Below are positions 14,971-22,773 of a stretch of 32,555 bases of DNA, one piece after another; position 1 is the first letter of the stretch, and every line of letters begins with the position of its first letter. The notes beneath the pieces are model-generated. The model made no database searches, was not told where the DNA came from, and saw nothing but the letters and a program-made list of their open reading frames with translations. The stretch covers positions 1 through 32,555 of the forward strand of contig JACOUH010000121.1 of the NCBI GenBank assembly GCA_016177925.1, in the 5' to 3' direction. Both the position numbers and the translations under genes were made by a program. Source of the stretch: Planctomycetota bacterium (GTDB lineage Bacteria > Planctomycetota > Planctomycetia > Gemmatales > Gemmataceae).

Positions 14971-17693
14971 TCTGGCAACGCGCCGGCGTCGGGCACCGCC
15001 GTGCCCTTCGGGGCAAGAGCCAGGTCGAGGAATACCGTCGGCTGCTTCAGGGCGAGTGTGTGTTCCCCCTCTCTTCCTGCCCCTCTCCCCCCAGGGGCGA
15101 GGGGAGGAAGGTTGGTCTGGACGACGAACAGCTTGCGGTGCAGGTAGTTGCCCCGCCCGTCTTTGATCGCGGCGCTGAACACGTCCAGCAGGTAGGGCTG
15201 CCGGCAGTGCAGGTCGTAGAAGACGCTGCCGCGCTGCAAGTCCTCACGGGCGCGCTCCAGAACGTCCTCGCGGACTGTCTCGAAGAGCGGGTGGCCGGGC
15301 GTCACCCACTCGGCAGTCGGCTCCTTGTTCAGCAGGGACTTATCGAACACGACCTGCTTGTACTCGCGGCCCAGCTTCCCGAAGCGAGGCTCTAGACGCT
15401 CGCCGAGCGGCCAGAGCGTGCGCGGCACCTTGCCGAGGCGATAGAGGTGCGCCCCGGCCCGCACTGCCTTGGGGTGAACGCCGGCCAGCGGCCCGGCCTG
15501 GCAGAAGAAGTCCTCGATGACCTCCGGCACCAGCCGCCGCTCGCGGGCCTCCGCTGACCTGCCCGTCAGCACCGCCAGGTTCAGCTCGCGCTTCGCCAAC
15601 CCCTCCAGCGTCGAGTGCGTGATGCGGCGGAAGCGGTCCTTGTCTACCTGCTCGACGATCCGGCTCTTGATGACTTCCTCGGTCAGGTTGCGGGCATACA
15701 TCTCGCGCACCATCCGTTCGAGTTGGTTAGCCGGGAAGACGTCGCCCAGAACGTTGAAGACCTTCCCTGTCCGCTGCGGGTCGAGGTCCTCCTCGATACT
15801 CCGCAAGCGCTCGAACAGCTTTTGAAGGACGCGACCCTCGCGCGTAGCGGGGGAGACGAAGTTGAGGATGAGGCAGTCCTTCTCCTGGCCGTAGCGGTGG
15901 ATGCGGCCCATGCGCTGCTCCAGCCGCACCGGGTTCCAGGGGATGTCGTAGTTGACCATCAGCCAGCAGAATTGCAGGTTGATGCCCTCGCCGGCGGCCT
16001 CGGTCGCGACCAGCACCTGGCAGTCCTCGCGAAACTCGCGCTCGGCGTAGATGCGCGTGCCCGGCGAATCGCGGTCGCCGATCTTCATGCCGCCGTGAAT
16101 GGTGGTGACGCTCAGCCCCCACTCGCGCAGCTTGCCCAGCGGCCGGCCCGCCTTGCCGTCGCCGGCGAGGTAGTCGAGTGTGTCCTTGTGCTCGGTGAAC
16201 AACAGCAGCTTGATCTTGCCATCCTTGAACACGCCCTGCTGGGTGAGCACCTCCTTCAGCTTCGCCAGTTTGGGCTGCTCCTGCTCGCGCTGCTCCAGCA
16301 GCCGGGCGTGTTCGATCAGCCGGGTCAGTTGCAGGACCTCCTCACGCAGGGCAGCGGGATCGACCGAGGCAACCACCTCCTCCAACTGGTCGAGGATCTT
16401 CTGCTGCTCCTCTTCGGTCAGGTCGTCGAAGTCGTCGGGGACGCGCTTGAGCTTCTGCTCCTCGCGGTAGCCCTCCGGGTCGGCCAGGATCTTCTCGCGT
16501 TTCTCCTTCATGCGCTCCAGGCTGCGGCGGACGGCATAGACGCTGGAGGCAAAGCGGCGCTGAAGCATCGCCATCGTGAAGCTGAGCGCCCGCCCCCGCG
16601 CCGAGTCCTCGGCAGCGGCCTTGATGGACTGGTCCTCGACGTACCGCGTCAGGGCGTCGTAGAAGTCCAGTTCGGCGTCGGTCATGGCGAACTCGGTCGT
16701 CCGCACGTTGCGCCGGGTGAAGAGGGTCTGGACCTTGCCCGTTTCCGGGTCGGGGAAGGAGACGAGGGCCTCCTTGACGTGACGCAGGTAGCAGGGGGCC
16801 TGCTGGCGGCGCATGGCCTCCTCCAGGCTCTTGACGTCGCCGTAGACGTCCCGGTCGAGCAGTTCCAGGAAAAGGCAGAAGTTCTGCGGGTCGCCCTTGT
16901 GCGGCGTGGCCGTCATCAGCAAATAGTGGTCGGTGCGCCGGGACAGCTCCTCGCCGAGCTGGTAGGCCAGGGTCTTCTGATCGCGGTCCGCGGCGCTCAT
17001 CTTGTGCGCCTCGTCGACGATGATGAGGTCCCACTGGCTCCGCAAGAGGCTGTCCTTGGCGTCTTCGATCCGCGACACCCAGGAAACCGAGGTGATGACC
17101 TGGTTCTTCTCCTGCCAGGGGTTCAGGCCGTAGTTGGCCCGCAGCACGTCCGAGCGGACGACCTCGAAGTGCTCGCGGAACTTGTCCTTCAGCTCGCGCT
17201 GCCACTGGAAGGAAAGGTTCGCCGGCGTGACGATCAAGGTGCGCCGCACCAGGCCGCGGATCTTGAGTTCCTTCAAGAGCAGTCCGGCCATGATGGTCTT
17301 GCCGGCGCCGGGGTCGTCGGCCAGCAGGAACCGGATACGCGGCAACTTGAGGAAGTGGTCGTAGACGGCCTCCAACTGATGCGGCAGCGGGTCGACGCGC
17401 GCGATGGAGAGCGAGAAGTAGGGATCATGCTCGTAGGCCAAGCCCAGGCGCAGTGCCTCGACACCGAGGCGGAAACGATGGGGATCGCCGTCGAACGGCT
17501 CCGTCTCGGGGGAGGCTTCGATCCGGGCCAACTGCTCGGCATTGAGCACTGGCTCGTGGACCTGGCCGGTCCGGAGCCCCTTGGCGATGACCTTGACGGC
17601 ATCGCCGAGCGGGACCGTGACGAGGACCTGGACCGGCTCGGGGAAGATCGGCCCGCGCAGGATGACGTTCGGTTTGAGCTGGGCCTGTTGCAT
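14949..17693 (-). CDS. SNF2-like superfamily 2 helicase of an Hma-type system, C-terminus frameshifted
   Basis: First gene of the defence operon, 914 residues in this frame. Motifs in order: Walker A DDPGAGKT (about 127-133), DEAH in IIVDEAHKMS (about 225), TATPHKGDPQ, then the C-terminal lobe with EAAGEGINLQ and QRMGRIHRYGQ (about 594). It should translocate on double-stranded DNA using ATP. The ATG at 17693 has GGGGGTGA 6 bases ahead. Near the end, LHRKLFVVQT is followed by an in-frame repeat-derived insertion (15063-15111), then QPTVFLDL, and the frame closes at GWTS; the DUF3883 tail continues out of frame to 14422. In this state the protein probably lacks its tail, so activity is uncertain. 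In known loci this helicase accompanies the DUF1156 methylase and DUF499 ATPase. Confidence 0.88.
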   Translation of the reverse strand: MQQAQLKPNVILRGPIFPEPVQVLVTVPLGDAVKVIAKGLRTGQVHEPVLNAEQLARIEASPETEPFDGDPHRFRLGVEALRLGLAYEHDPYFSLSIARVDPLPHQLEAVYDHFLKLPRIRFLLADDPGAGKTIMAGLLLKELKIRGLVRRTLIVTPANLSFQWQRELKDKFREHFEVVRSDVLRANYGLNPWQEKNQVITSVSWVSRIEDAKDSLLRSQWDLIIVDEAHKMSAADRDQKTLAYQLGEELSRRTDHYLLMTATPHKGDPQNFCLFLELLDRDVYGDVKSLEEAMRRQQAPCYLRHVKEALVSFPDPETGKVQTLFTRRNVRTTEFAMTDAELDFYDALTRYVEDQSIKAAAEDSARGRALSFTMAMLQRRFASSVYAVRRSLERMKEKREKILADPEGYREEQKLKRVPDDFDDLTEEEQQKILDQLEEVVASVDPAALREEVLQLTRLIEHARLLEQREQEQPKLAKLKEVLTQQGVFKDGKIKLLLFTEHKDTLDYLAGDGKAGRPLGKLREWGLSVTTIHGGMKIGDRDSPGTRIYAEREFREDCQVLVATEAAGEGINLQFCWLMVNYDIPWNPVRLEQRMGRIHRYGQEKDCLILNFVSPATREGRVLQKLFERLRSIEEDLDPQRTGKVFNVLGDVFPANQLERMVREMYARNLTEEVIKSRIVEQVDKDRFRRITHSTLEGLAKRELNLAVLTGRSAEARERRLVPEVIEDFFCQAGPLAGVHPKAVRAGAHLYRLGKVPRTLWPLGERLEPRFGKLGREYKQVVFDKSLLNKEPTAEWVTPGHPLFETVREDVLERAREDLQRGSVFYDLHCRQPYLLDVFSAAIKDGRGNYLHRKLFVVQTNLPPLAPGGRGAGREGEHTLALKQPTVFLDLALAPKGTAVPDAGALPEKTGWTS
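15063..15111. repeat. Interspersed repeat inserted in frame in the helicase
   Basis: CCCCTCTCCCCCCAGGGGCG and flanking bases form an imperfect palindrome of a kind widespread in planctomycete and other high-GC genomes (from memory). On the minus strand it reads PPLAPGGRGAGREGEH, between VQTN and TLALKQPT, where related helicases have only a short turn. It adds about 20 residues without breaking the frame. Confidence 0.65.
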
Positions 17694-17754
17694 CGCTTCA
17701 CCCCCACGCTCTGCGAACCAACAGGCCGAAGAGGGCCGAGGCTGGCATCACATT

Positions 17755-17774
17755 TCCTTCGCAGTGACGAAGGA
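17755..17774. promoter_or_regulatory. Hairpin ahead of the defence operon
   Basis: TCCTTCG and CGAAGGA pair across a 6-base loop, 62-81 bases upstream of the helicase start, followed (plus strand) by GTATTATCC, which on the minus strand gives GATAAT, a fair -10-like box. No matching -35 box is clear. The hairpin could be an operator or a leftover repeat; the assignment is weak. Confidence 0.25.
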
Positions 17775-17834
17775 GTATTATCCCCGACCATCCTCCTCGC
17801 GCCCGGCAGATTCTGCTACACGAACAGGGGGGTC

Positions 17835-17937
17835 TCACTTCAGCGGCTTGATCTTGATGTTCTTGAACCAGCAGGGCGAACCGTGGTCCTGCAGGCCGAT
17901 ATAGCCTTTCCGCGGATGGTCCTTGTAGGCAATGTCG
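17835..17937. repeat. att-like direct repeat, proximal copy (3' end of DUF1080 gene)
   Basis: These bases, the 3' end of the intact DUF1080 gene, match 4993-5095 in the same orientation, about 92% identical. The two copies enclose the defence operon with under 150 bases to spare on each side. No integrase or recombinase gene is present between them. Confidence 0.8.
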
Positions 17938-18524
17938 AACTTGTGCGGCGTGCCGTCGGGACGCAGGTTCGGCTTGGGAAACTCGTCCAGGTCCATCCGC
18001 GTGACCTTCTCCCCGTTCAGCTCGACCTCGATGAGGTTCTTGTTGCAGGTGACCACGATATGATTCCACTCGCCGACTGGCTTCCGCATTTCCTTGGAGG
18101 GCTTCACCAGGTCGTAGATGGCGCCGGTGTCGTGGTAGCCGGCGCCTTTGGTATCGTCGATGGCCACCTCCATGCCGTTGAAGCCGACGTCCTTGCCCGG
18201 CCGCGGCGTCAACGAATAGGTGCGGATGAAGATGCCGCTGTTGCAGCCCTTGCTGATCTTGAAGTCCAGCGCCAAGACGAAGTGGTCCCACTGTTTCTTG
18301 TGGACCATCATGTAGCCGCCGCAGCGGTGCGGATTGATGCAGCGGTCCTCGACCGGCGTCTTGCTCGGCTTGCCGCTCGACGTCATCCAGCCGTCCAGCG
18401 TCTTGCCGTCGAAGAGCAGGACCCAGCCGTCGGCTTTCTCCTTCGCAGTCAGTTCGTTGTCGGCCGCCCACGAGGGAGCGGTCGCGACGAGCAGCAGGGC
18501 GGCGCAAAGCATCGGTATCCTCAT
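17835..18524 (-). CDS. Secreted DUF1080 (3-keto-disaccharide hydrolase-like) protein
   Basis: A complete 229-residue protein. A signal peptide (MRIPMLCAALLLVATAPSWA) precedes a single DUF1080 beta-sandwich: GWVLLFDGKTLDGW, FVLALDFKISKGCNSGIFIR, EVAIDD, GEWNHIVVTCNKNLIEVELN, GYIGLQDHG and FKNIKIKPLK are the family hallmarks. Proteins of this type are abundant in planctomycetes and act outside the cytoplasm on polysaccharides or modified disaccharides. The ATG at 18524 follows GGTGAGCTGAG. Its 3' end borders the defence operon and is duplicated at 4993-5095, so the gene looks like the integration site, still whole. Upstream on the same strand lies what may be the tail of another enzyme gene. 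Confidence 0.9.
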   Translation of the reverse strand: MRIPMLCAALLLVATAPSWAADNELTAKEKADGWVLLFDGKTLDGWMTSSGKPSKTPVEDRCINPHRCGGYMMVHKKQWDHFVLALDFKISKGCNSGIFIRTYSLTPRPGKDVGFNGMEVAIDDTKGAGYHDTGAIYDLVKPSKEMRKPVGEWNHIVVTCNKNLIEVELNGEKVTRMDLDEFPKPNLRPDGTPHKFDIAYKDHPRKGYIGLQDHGSPCWFKNIKIKPLK

Positions 18525-18535
18525 CTCAGCTCACC

Positions 18536-18600
18536 ACCTTTTCCTTCTTGGGGTCCCAGGTCATTGTCTTCCGCTGCCGCAGGATGCGACCGCGAGCTTG
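18536..18600 (-). pseudogene. Possible tail of a Gfo/Idh/MocA-type oxidoreductase
   Basis: On the minus strand a frame ends RILRQRKTMTWDPKKEKVVS and TGA, directly before the DUF1080 start. The WDPKKEKVV ending resembles the C-terminus of planctomycete Gfo/Idh/MocA oxidoreductases, which often sit beside DUF1080 genes. Upstream of about 18600 the frame no longer resembles the family and a repeat follows at 18633. It is probably a truncated gene end; the match is short and the call weak. Confidence 0.3.
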
Positions 18601-18632
18601 ATGGCCACCGTGGTCGCGATCCCCAACGCAGC

Positions 18633-18697
18633 CGGAAGGATGAAGGATGAATCGGAGGGTTCTTTTTCATCCTTCCACCTTCCACCTTCATCCTTTC
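18633..18697. repeat. AAGGATGAA-type inverted repeat
   Basis: GGAAGGATGAAGGATGAA is answered by TTCATCCTTCCACCTTCC and CTTCATCCTTTC after a short spacer, forming an imperfect stem. It is of the same style as the GATGAATGATGAA repeat at 22704-22773. The surrounding stretch 18601-18910 holds no gene I can support. Confidence 0.6.
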
Positions 18698-18910
18698 TCG
18701 GCGTTGCCGTCGTTTTTGGCCCGGAACGCCGGCTTGAAGTCGCCGTTGCCGCGCAGCGCCGGCGTGGACGGGATCATCGGTTAGAGATAGCCCAGAGGAG
18801 AGACCGTTGCAAGCGATCAGGGAAAGAGGGGTGCCGTCGCGTTGTTGCGGGTGACGTGATTTTCCGCGTTTCGCCGCGAGCCTCGGGCGAGTGGCTTGCC
18901 CCCACAAAGT

Positions 18911-19128
18911 GGTCCAGTCGCTATGAGAGTCGGATCAACCGTTACAAATGGGTTCATGCCGCCGACTGATGCCGAGCTTCTGGCCGACCGGGCTGATGCT
19001 CAGGCCGGTAGCCAGGTCGGCCTCGGCCTGCCGGAGTTTGGAGAGGACCTGTTCCGGCGTGTGTCGCTTCCGCATGATCGTCTCCTTGCCCCGCGAGGGG
19101 CGTCAGAGACTCTCATAACACATGGACC
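18911..19128. mobile_element. Deleted IS3-family element with terminal inverted repeats
   Basis: GGTCCAGTCGCTATGAGAGTC at 18911-18931 is matched by the complement of 19108-19128 (GGTCCATGTGTTATGAGAGTC), 17 of 21 bases. Between them lies only the start of an orfA (minus strand). The rest of orfA and all of orfB are gone, leaving about 218 bp, so the element cannot transpose alone but could be moved in trans. IS3 family is inferred from the orfA wording. Confidence 0.6.
18935..19075 (-). pseudogene. Truncated IS3-family transposase orfA
   Basis: The ATG at 19075 keeps a good ribosome site (AAGGAG). The frame reads MRKRHTPEQVLSKLRQAEAD, then LATGLSISPVGQKLGIS, the usual N-terminal helix-turn-helix of IS3/IS911 orfA, but after RRHE it turns to unrelated residues and stops after 46 residues. 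The normal protein has about 90-100 residues. Remnant inside the IS described at 18911-19128. Confidence 0.7.
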
Positions 19129-19436
19129 CGTTTTTGGAGAGCACACTACCTGTGATTCGGGAACTCAGGAAGACGATGAGTTTCGAGAAGATCGGACGGA
19201 GGTCCGGCGTGACGGGCCAGTGCATCAAGCTCGTGATCTGGGTGGACGTGGACTTGCGTCCAGTAGGCCCCGTGGCAGCTTGCGCGGCCTGGCGGCGGCT
19301 TGAGGCCCCGAGAAAGAAAGGACGCATGGCGGTTGAAGAGAGGGGAGGGAGAAGAAGCTGGGGGGCAGACGGCGTAGGCGCAGACCGGGCTCCGCAGTAG
19401 GATGCCAAGTGCGGAATTGTCCCCGAGGAGCAAGCG
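19129..19436. other. Stretch with no supported gene
   Basis: Short frames exist on both strands (for example 19122-19400 plus), but none has a ribosome site or a recognisable domain. The last 15 bases hold the ribosome site (GAGGAG) of the gene at 19437, so its promoter should lie here; no clear box was found. Confidence 0.5.
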
Positions 19437-20564
19437 ATGGCGAAAGCGGTCCGGTTCTACTGGCGAGGGCGGGAGGCGGGAATTCCCCTAGCGGAGATAC
19501 CCGAGCAGGACCGCAATCCGCTGCGGGTCCGCCGCAGCGTGGTGCAAGCCTACGCGCCCGATGTCGTCAAGCAACTCGAAGAGGATCGGTTCGTTGCCGC
19601 GGCGTGGGAGTCTGGCGAGCAGATTTCCCTGATTCTCTGCCACCCCAACCTCGCGAACGGGCCTGCCGATACCCTGCTCGTAAACACGACGGCCTTGCCC
19701 AGAGTGGTTGTGAAGCTTGGGGGCTGGGACGAGATTCCGGAGGCTACCAAATTCTTGCTGACGGCTTTTGGCTCTGAAGCGGCCAGCGTCGAGGAATGCG
19801 TAGCGGCGAGGCGCGATCTCGGAAACTGGCTCGTGGAACACGGCCAGCCTGATGTGGCTGCCGCCGTCAAGCATTTCTCTGCATTCCCATTCGGCGTCCG
19901 GTCGGACGCGCTAGAGGTCATCAACACCTGGCGGCACGTCCTAGTCAAGGGCCAGAAAGATCAGATCGACCGGTTCTTAGACCAGGTCGAGCAGCGGTTC
20001 GGGACGCTGGGCTGGTCACGCGACATGGCTGTTGAAGACCAGATGAACCGTGGTGAGTTCCAACAGAACCGCTTCTACGGTTGGACCGGCGGCCCGGACA
20101 GCAGGCCGCGGGCCCTGCTCTGCCTCAACCGAGCGACCGACCGGCGGATTCGCGGCGGCACCTACAAGATTGATGAACGCGCCGGTCTTGCCGAGCTGGC
20201 GAGCGTGATTCAGCACGTCCTGAGAGAAGTGCTCGAACCCGCCGCTGCTGCTGTGGGGCTGGAAGTTTCCTACCCCCGCCTTGGTCCGATTAGCCGTGTC
20301 GGGACCAGAACCGAAGGGGTCATGACCGCTCTTGCCGAAGCCGGTGACGGCCAATGGCCGCTTCCGGACGAAATTGAGCCGGTCTGGCGGAAGTTTGTCC
20401 TCACGGCTTTTCGCGAGGAGGTCGCGCTCAAGCCGGAGGAATTGACCGCGTGGTTCATCGCCAGCGGTTGGGAGGAGCGGGCCTCGGCCGAGCTAATGAA
20501 GCGGTTCTATCGCGATGTAGCGCTCATTGACGAGTACCAGGAAGCAGGGAGGCAACCCGCTTGA
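19437..20564 (+). CDS. Unknown 375-residue protein, first gene of a PIN-associated pair
   Basis: I do not recognise this family. The protein starts MAKAVRFYWRGREAGIPL, is soluble, mixed alpha/beta, with no signal peptide, membrane segment or nucleotide-binding motif. The ATG has GAGGAG 7 bases ahead. Its stop overlaps the TTG start of the PIN-like gene (TTGA), so the two are made together. Codon choice is visibly less GC-rich than in neighbouring genes, which suggests recent transfer. By position it could be an antitoxin, a sensor or a structural partner for the nuclease; at 375 residues it is much larger than a usual VapB-type antitoxin. It lies just past an IS remnant and next to the defence operon. 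Confidence 0.75.
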   Translation: MAKAVRFYWRGREAGIPLAEIPEQDRNPLRVRRSVVQAYAPDVVKQLEEDRFVAAAWESGEQISLILCHPNLANGPADTLLVNTTALPRVVVKLGGWDEIPEATKFLLTAFGSEAASVEECVAARRDLGNWLVEHGQPDVAAAVKHFSAFPFGVRSDALEVINTWRHVLVKGQKDQIDRFLDQVEQRFGTLGWSRDMAVEDQMNRGEFQQNRFYGWTGGPDSRPRALLCLNRATDRRIRGGTYKIDERAGLAELASVIQHVLREVLEPAAAAVGLEVSYPRLGPISRVGTRTEGVMTALAEAGDGQWPLPDEIEPVWRKFVLTAFREEVALKPEELTAWFIASGWEERASAELMKRFYRDVALIDEYQEAGRQPA

Positions 20565-21268
20565 CCAAGATTGGCAGGATCGTGACTGCCATCACCGGCA
20601 GTCCCGCCCCTGTGCTTTTTCTTGACTCCTGCATCTTGCTTGATATTGTGCGGACACCGCTACGAAATAAGGCGAGCGAGGTGCGGGTTGCCACACAGTT
20701 CCTGGCTTCGGTACGGAAGGCTCCAAAGACGATTCACCTCCTCATTGCCTCCCCGACGCCGACAGAGTGGAATGACCATATTGGCGAAGCGGTGACTGAT
20801 TGCACCACGGCGGTGAACAGTTGCAACGCCGTAGCATCGATCTGTGCCCAAATCGCACTTCCCGGAGTCGCGTTCCTTCCGGCGGCCGTGCTGAACCTCC
20901 CAACGATGTTGCGACAACTATCCGCCGATCTCCTCGCCTCAGCCGTCACAATCGATCACAGCGCCGCAGCTTTGGGGCGTGCCGTTGATCGCATCATCGC
21001 CTCAACGCATCCGGCAAAACCGGGTGGCAAGGGTGCAAAGGACTCGGTTATCCTCGAACACGCTGTGGAAACCACCGATAAGCTTCGGACCGCAGGGTTT
21101 ACCGGGATCACCCTCTTCGTCAGCTCGAATACGGCGGATTTTGCAGCGAAAGGGTCTACCAACCTGCACGCCCAGTTGGTTCCCGCATTCAATCCTGTCA
21201 GCCTGCAATATGCGGTTAGTTTGGAGGATGCCGAATCGATTCTGACGGCGGCTGGATGGGCGCCGTGA
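20561..21268 (+). CDS. PIN-like domain nuclease, second gene of the pair
   Basis: A 235-residue protein with a PIN-like order of acidic residues: PVLFLDSCILLDIVR near the N-terminus, TPTEWNDH (about 70), KGAKDSVILEHAVE (about 155) and FVSSNTADF (about 185). This fits a metal-dependent ribonuclease, longer than a VapC toxin (about 130 residues) and closer to the larger PIN proteins of defence regions. The start is a TTG overlapping the preceding stop by 4 bases; no better start is seen. Coupled translation implies fixed stoichiometry with the 375-residue protein. Nuclease activity is inferred from the motif pattern only. Confidence 0.65.
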   Translation: MTKIGRIVTAITGSPAPVLFLDSCILLDIVRTPLRNKASEVRVATQFLASVRKAPKTIHLLIASPTPTEWNDHIGEAVTDCTTAVNSCNAVASICAQIALPGVAFLPAAVLNLPTMLRQLSADLLASAVTIDHSAAALGRAVDRIIASTHPAKPGGKGAKDSVILEHAVETTDKLRTAGFTGITLFVSSNTADFAAKGSTNLHAQLVPAFNPVSLQYAVSLEDAESILTAAGWAP

Positions 21269-21538
21269 GCGTCGGTGGCTTGCCCGAGGCTCGCGGCGAA
21301 ACGCAGACAGCCCACGCAAAAACCGATGCACTCCAGTTTTTCATTGCTCTGGCGTTGGGCGCCGGGTAAGCTAACTACAGATCGACTCGCGCCCTCCACG
21401 ACAGAGAATCGGAACGAACGAGCGCAAGTTTCTCGCGGTCTGACGTTCCAGAAGTGAAGAAGACACAAGAAGCGGTGTGATCTCGTCCTTCGTCCGCGCC
21501 ATCGTGGGGTGAGGGGGGCTGTCCGGCGAGGTGTGATC

Positions 21539-21934
21539 ATGTTCAGCACAGGAACTCGATCTGGCGGGCCTGCCCTGGGGCTGCTGGCTCTGCTGACGGT
21601 CGCCCTCGCGCCTTCCGCGTCTCCCGCCCAGGCCGTCTACTTCCGCAACGAGACGCAGATGACCCTCACCGTCTACGCCAGCTGCGTCTTCCGCGGTGTC
21701 GTCCTACGGGCAACGCCTGTTCAGTTACAGCCAAAAATGAGCAGCCCGGCGCTCAAGCTTCCCGGCACCAAGTTGATCGTCATCCAGGACGCGCGCTTTC
21801 CGGGCCGCGCCCTCTACCAGGACACCATCCCCGCCAGCGACGACGATCGTTCCTTCGCCATCCAGCCCGACCTGCCGGCGCCCCGCGTCAGGCTCCAGCG
21901 TCTTTCCCCCCCCCCTGCTAAGCCGGGGCCCTGA
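21539..21934 (+). CDS. Small secreted protein of unknown function
   Basis: A 131-residue protein with a clear signal peptide (GLLALLTVALAPSASPAQA) followed by a beta-rich domain: VYFRNETQMTLTVYASCVFR, LKLPGTKLIVIQDARFPG. A proline-rich tail ends it. I chose the ATG at 21539, preceded by GAGGTG; the frame is open 30 bases further. Small secreted beta proteins of this sort are frequent in planctomycetes and have no known role. It is a single gene; the 270 bases before it show nothing else. Confidence 0.65.
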   Translation: MFSTGTRSGGPALGLLALLTVALAPSASPAQAVYFRNETQMTLTVYASCVFRGVVLRATPVQLQPKMSSPALKLPGTKLIVIQDARFPGRALYQDTIPASDDDRSFAIQPDLPAPRVRLQRLSPPPAKPGP

Positions 21935-22079
21935 CCAGGGTCGCGTTCTGGCACCTCTCTCCTCTTCCGGCCTGCGGATTCGCGCGCCCGCAGTCCGTGC
22001 GCCCTGCTGCTGCCTCGGGGCCCGGGGTATCCCGGCCCGTGGGCATTGCTTCCTTCGCCTCTGAGGAATCCCGAGGCGG

Positions 22080-22682
22080 CTACCCGCTGCGGTCGGACAG
22101 GTGCAGGTCCTCGAGCAGGCTCTGGCGGATGTCGTCGCTGAGCGGCGGGCTGGCGTGCTGATAGCCCTCCAGGCGGATCTCGAAATGGGCTGACTGGCGG
22201 ACATCGCCCAGAAGCACCCGCGCCGGCGGGTCGAGGGGAAAACGCACCCAGTGGGCGGTGCCGACGCAGCGGTCCTCAGGCCGGCAGGTGACCAACTCGC
22301 CGGGGCAGCGCGTCGCGCCGAGTACCAGGCTGACCTGCTCGCCGCGCAGCGTCTGCCATAGCGCCAGCTCCTCCAGCAGACGTCTCTCGTCGGCGACCTC
22401 GATCAGCAGAGCGGCTTGCAGGCCGTTCGGCCCGGGCAGCAGTCGGTTGTAGAGGTCGAGTTCGCGGCGGACGAGGCCTGCTTCGGTCACACGGGCGATG
22501 CGCAGTACTTCCTGCACGCGGAACCAGAGGGTCTGCCGGTTCTCGAAGAGCAGGGCGGCGCGCGGCCCGACGCGGACACGGCGATAACGGTCGAGGTAGC
22601 GACACTGGGCCTCGAAGAACTCGCGTCTTCGCCCCGCGTATTCATCCAGCGGGAGCAGGTCGTCGGGCGTCAGCGCGTGCAT
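22080..22682 (-). CDS. DUF3501 family protein
   Basis: A 200-residue cytoplasmic protein. The family pattern is clear: LTPDDLLPLDEY, RRVRVGPRAALLFENRQTLW, RVQEVLRIARV, ELDLYNRLLP, ALLIEVAD. DUF3501 proteins have no established activity and are often encoded near rubrerythrin- or Fe-S-related genes, none of which is present here. The ATG at 22682 has GGAG 8 bases ahead; the open frame continues 24 codons upstream into the repeat at 22704-22773, and that extension is not real coding. It lies downstream of, and on the same strand as, the aquaporin gene, separated by the repeat. Confidence 0.85.
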   Translation of the reverse strand: MHALTPDDLLPLDEYAGRRREFFEAQCRYLDRYRRVRVGPRAALLFENRQTLWFRVQEVLRIARVTEAGLVRRELDLYNRLLPGPNGLQAALLIEVADERRLLEELALWQTLRGEQVSLVLGATRCPGELVTCRPEDRCVGTAHWVRFPLDPPARVLLGDVRQSAHFEIRLEGYQHASPPLSDDIRQSLLEDLHLSDRSG

Positions 22683-22703
22683 GCGACAACTCCGGGAAGA
22701 AAC

Positions 22704-22773
22704 GATGAATGATGAACGATGAATAAAAGACAATAACGGTATTTTATTCATCACTCATCGTTCATCATTCATC
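22704..22773. repeat. AT-rich inverted repeat (GATGAATGATGAA type)
   Basis: GATGAATGATGAACGATGAA with TAAAA pairs with TTTTATTCATC and CGTTCATCATTCATC after a 13-base loop. It separates the aquaporin and DUF3501 genes, and its right arm supplies the last codons and stop of the aquaporin. It could end transcription in either direction, but composition and relatives elsewhere suggest a mobile repeat. Confidence 0.7.

Noticed and set aside
14940-14975. Programmed ribosomal frameshift joining helicase and DUF3883 tail
   Set aside because: No X XXY YYZ slippery heptamer and no downstream stem at proper spacing; a lesion or base error is simpler.
5117-17693. BREX or DISARM system
   Set aside because: No PglZ, BrxC, Lon-like, DUF1998 or phospholipase-D component; DUF499 plus DUF1156 plus helicase fits Hma better.
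15615-18650. 1011-codon open frame on the plus strand
   Set aside because: It runs antisense to the helicase and DUF1080 genes, has low-complexity Leu/Gly/Val-rich content and no domain; a GC-driven shadow.
19122-19400. 92-codon plus-strand frame with a faintly HTH-like start
   Set aside because: No ribosome site, begins inside the IS terminal repeat, tail is low complexity.
22704-22773. Intrinsic terminator
   Set aside because: AT-rich, lacks a GC stem with T tract, lies between co-directional genes and resembles interspersed repeats.
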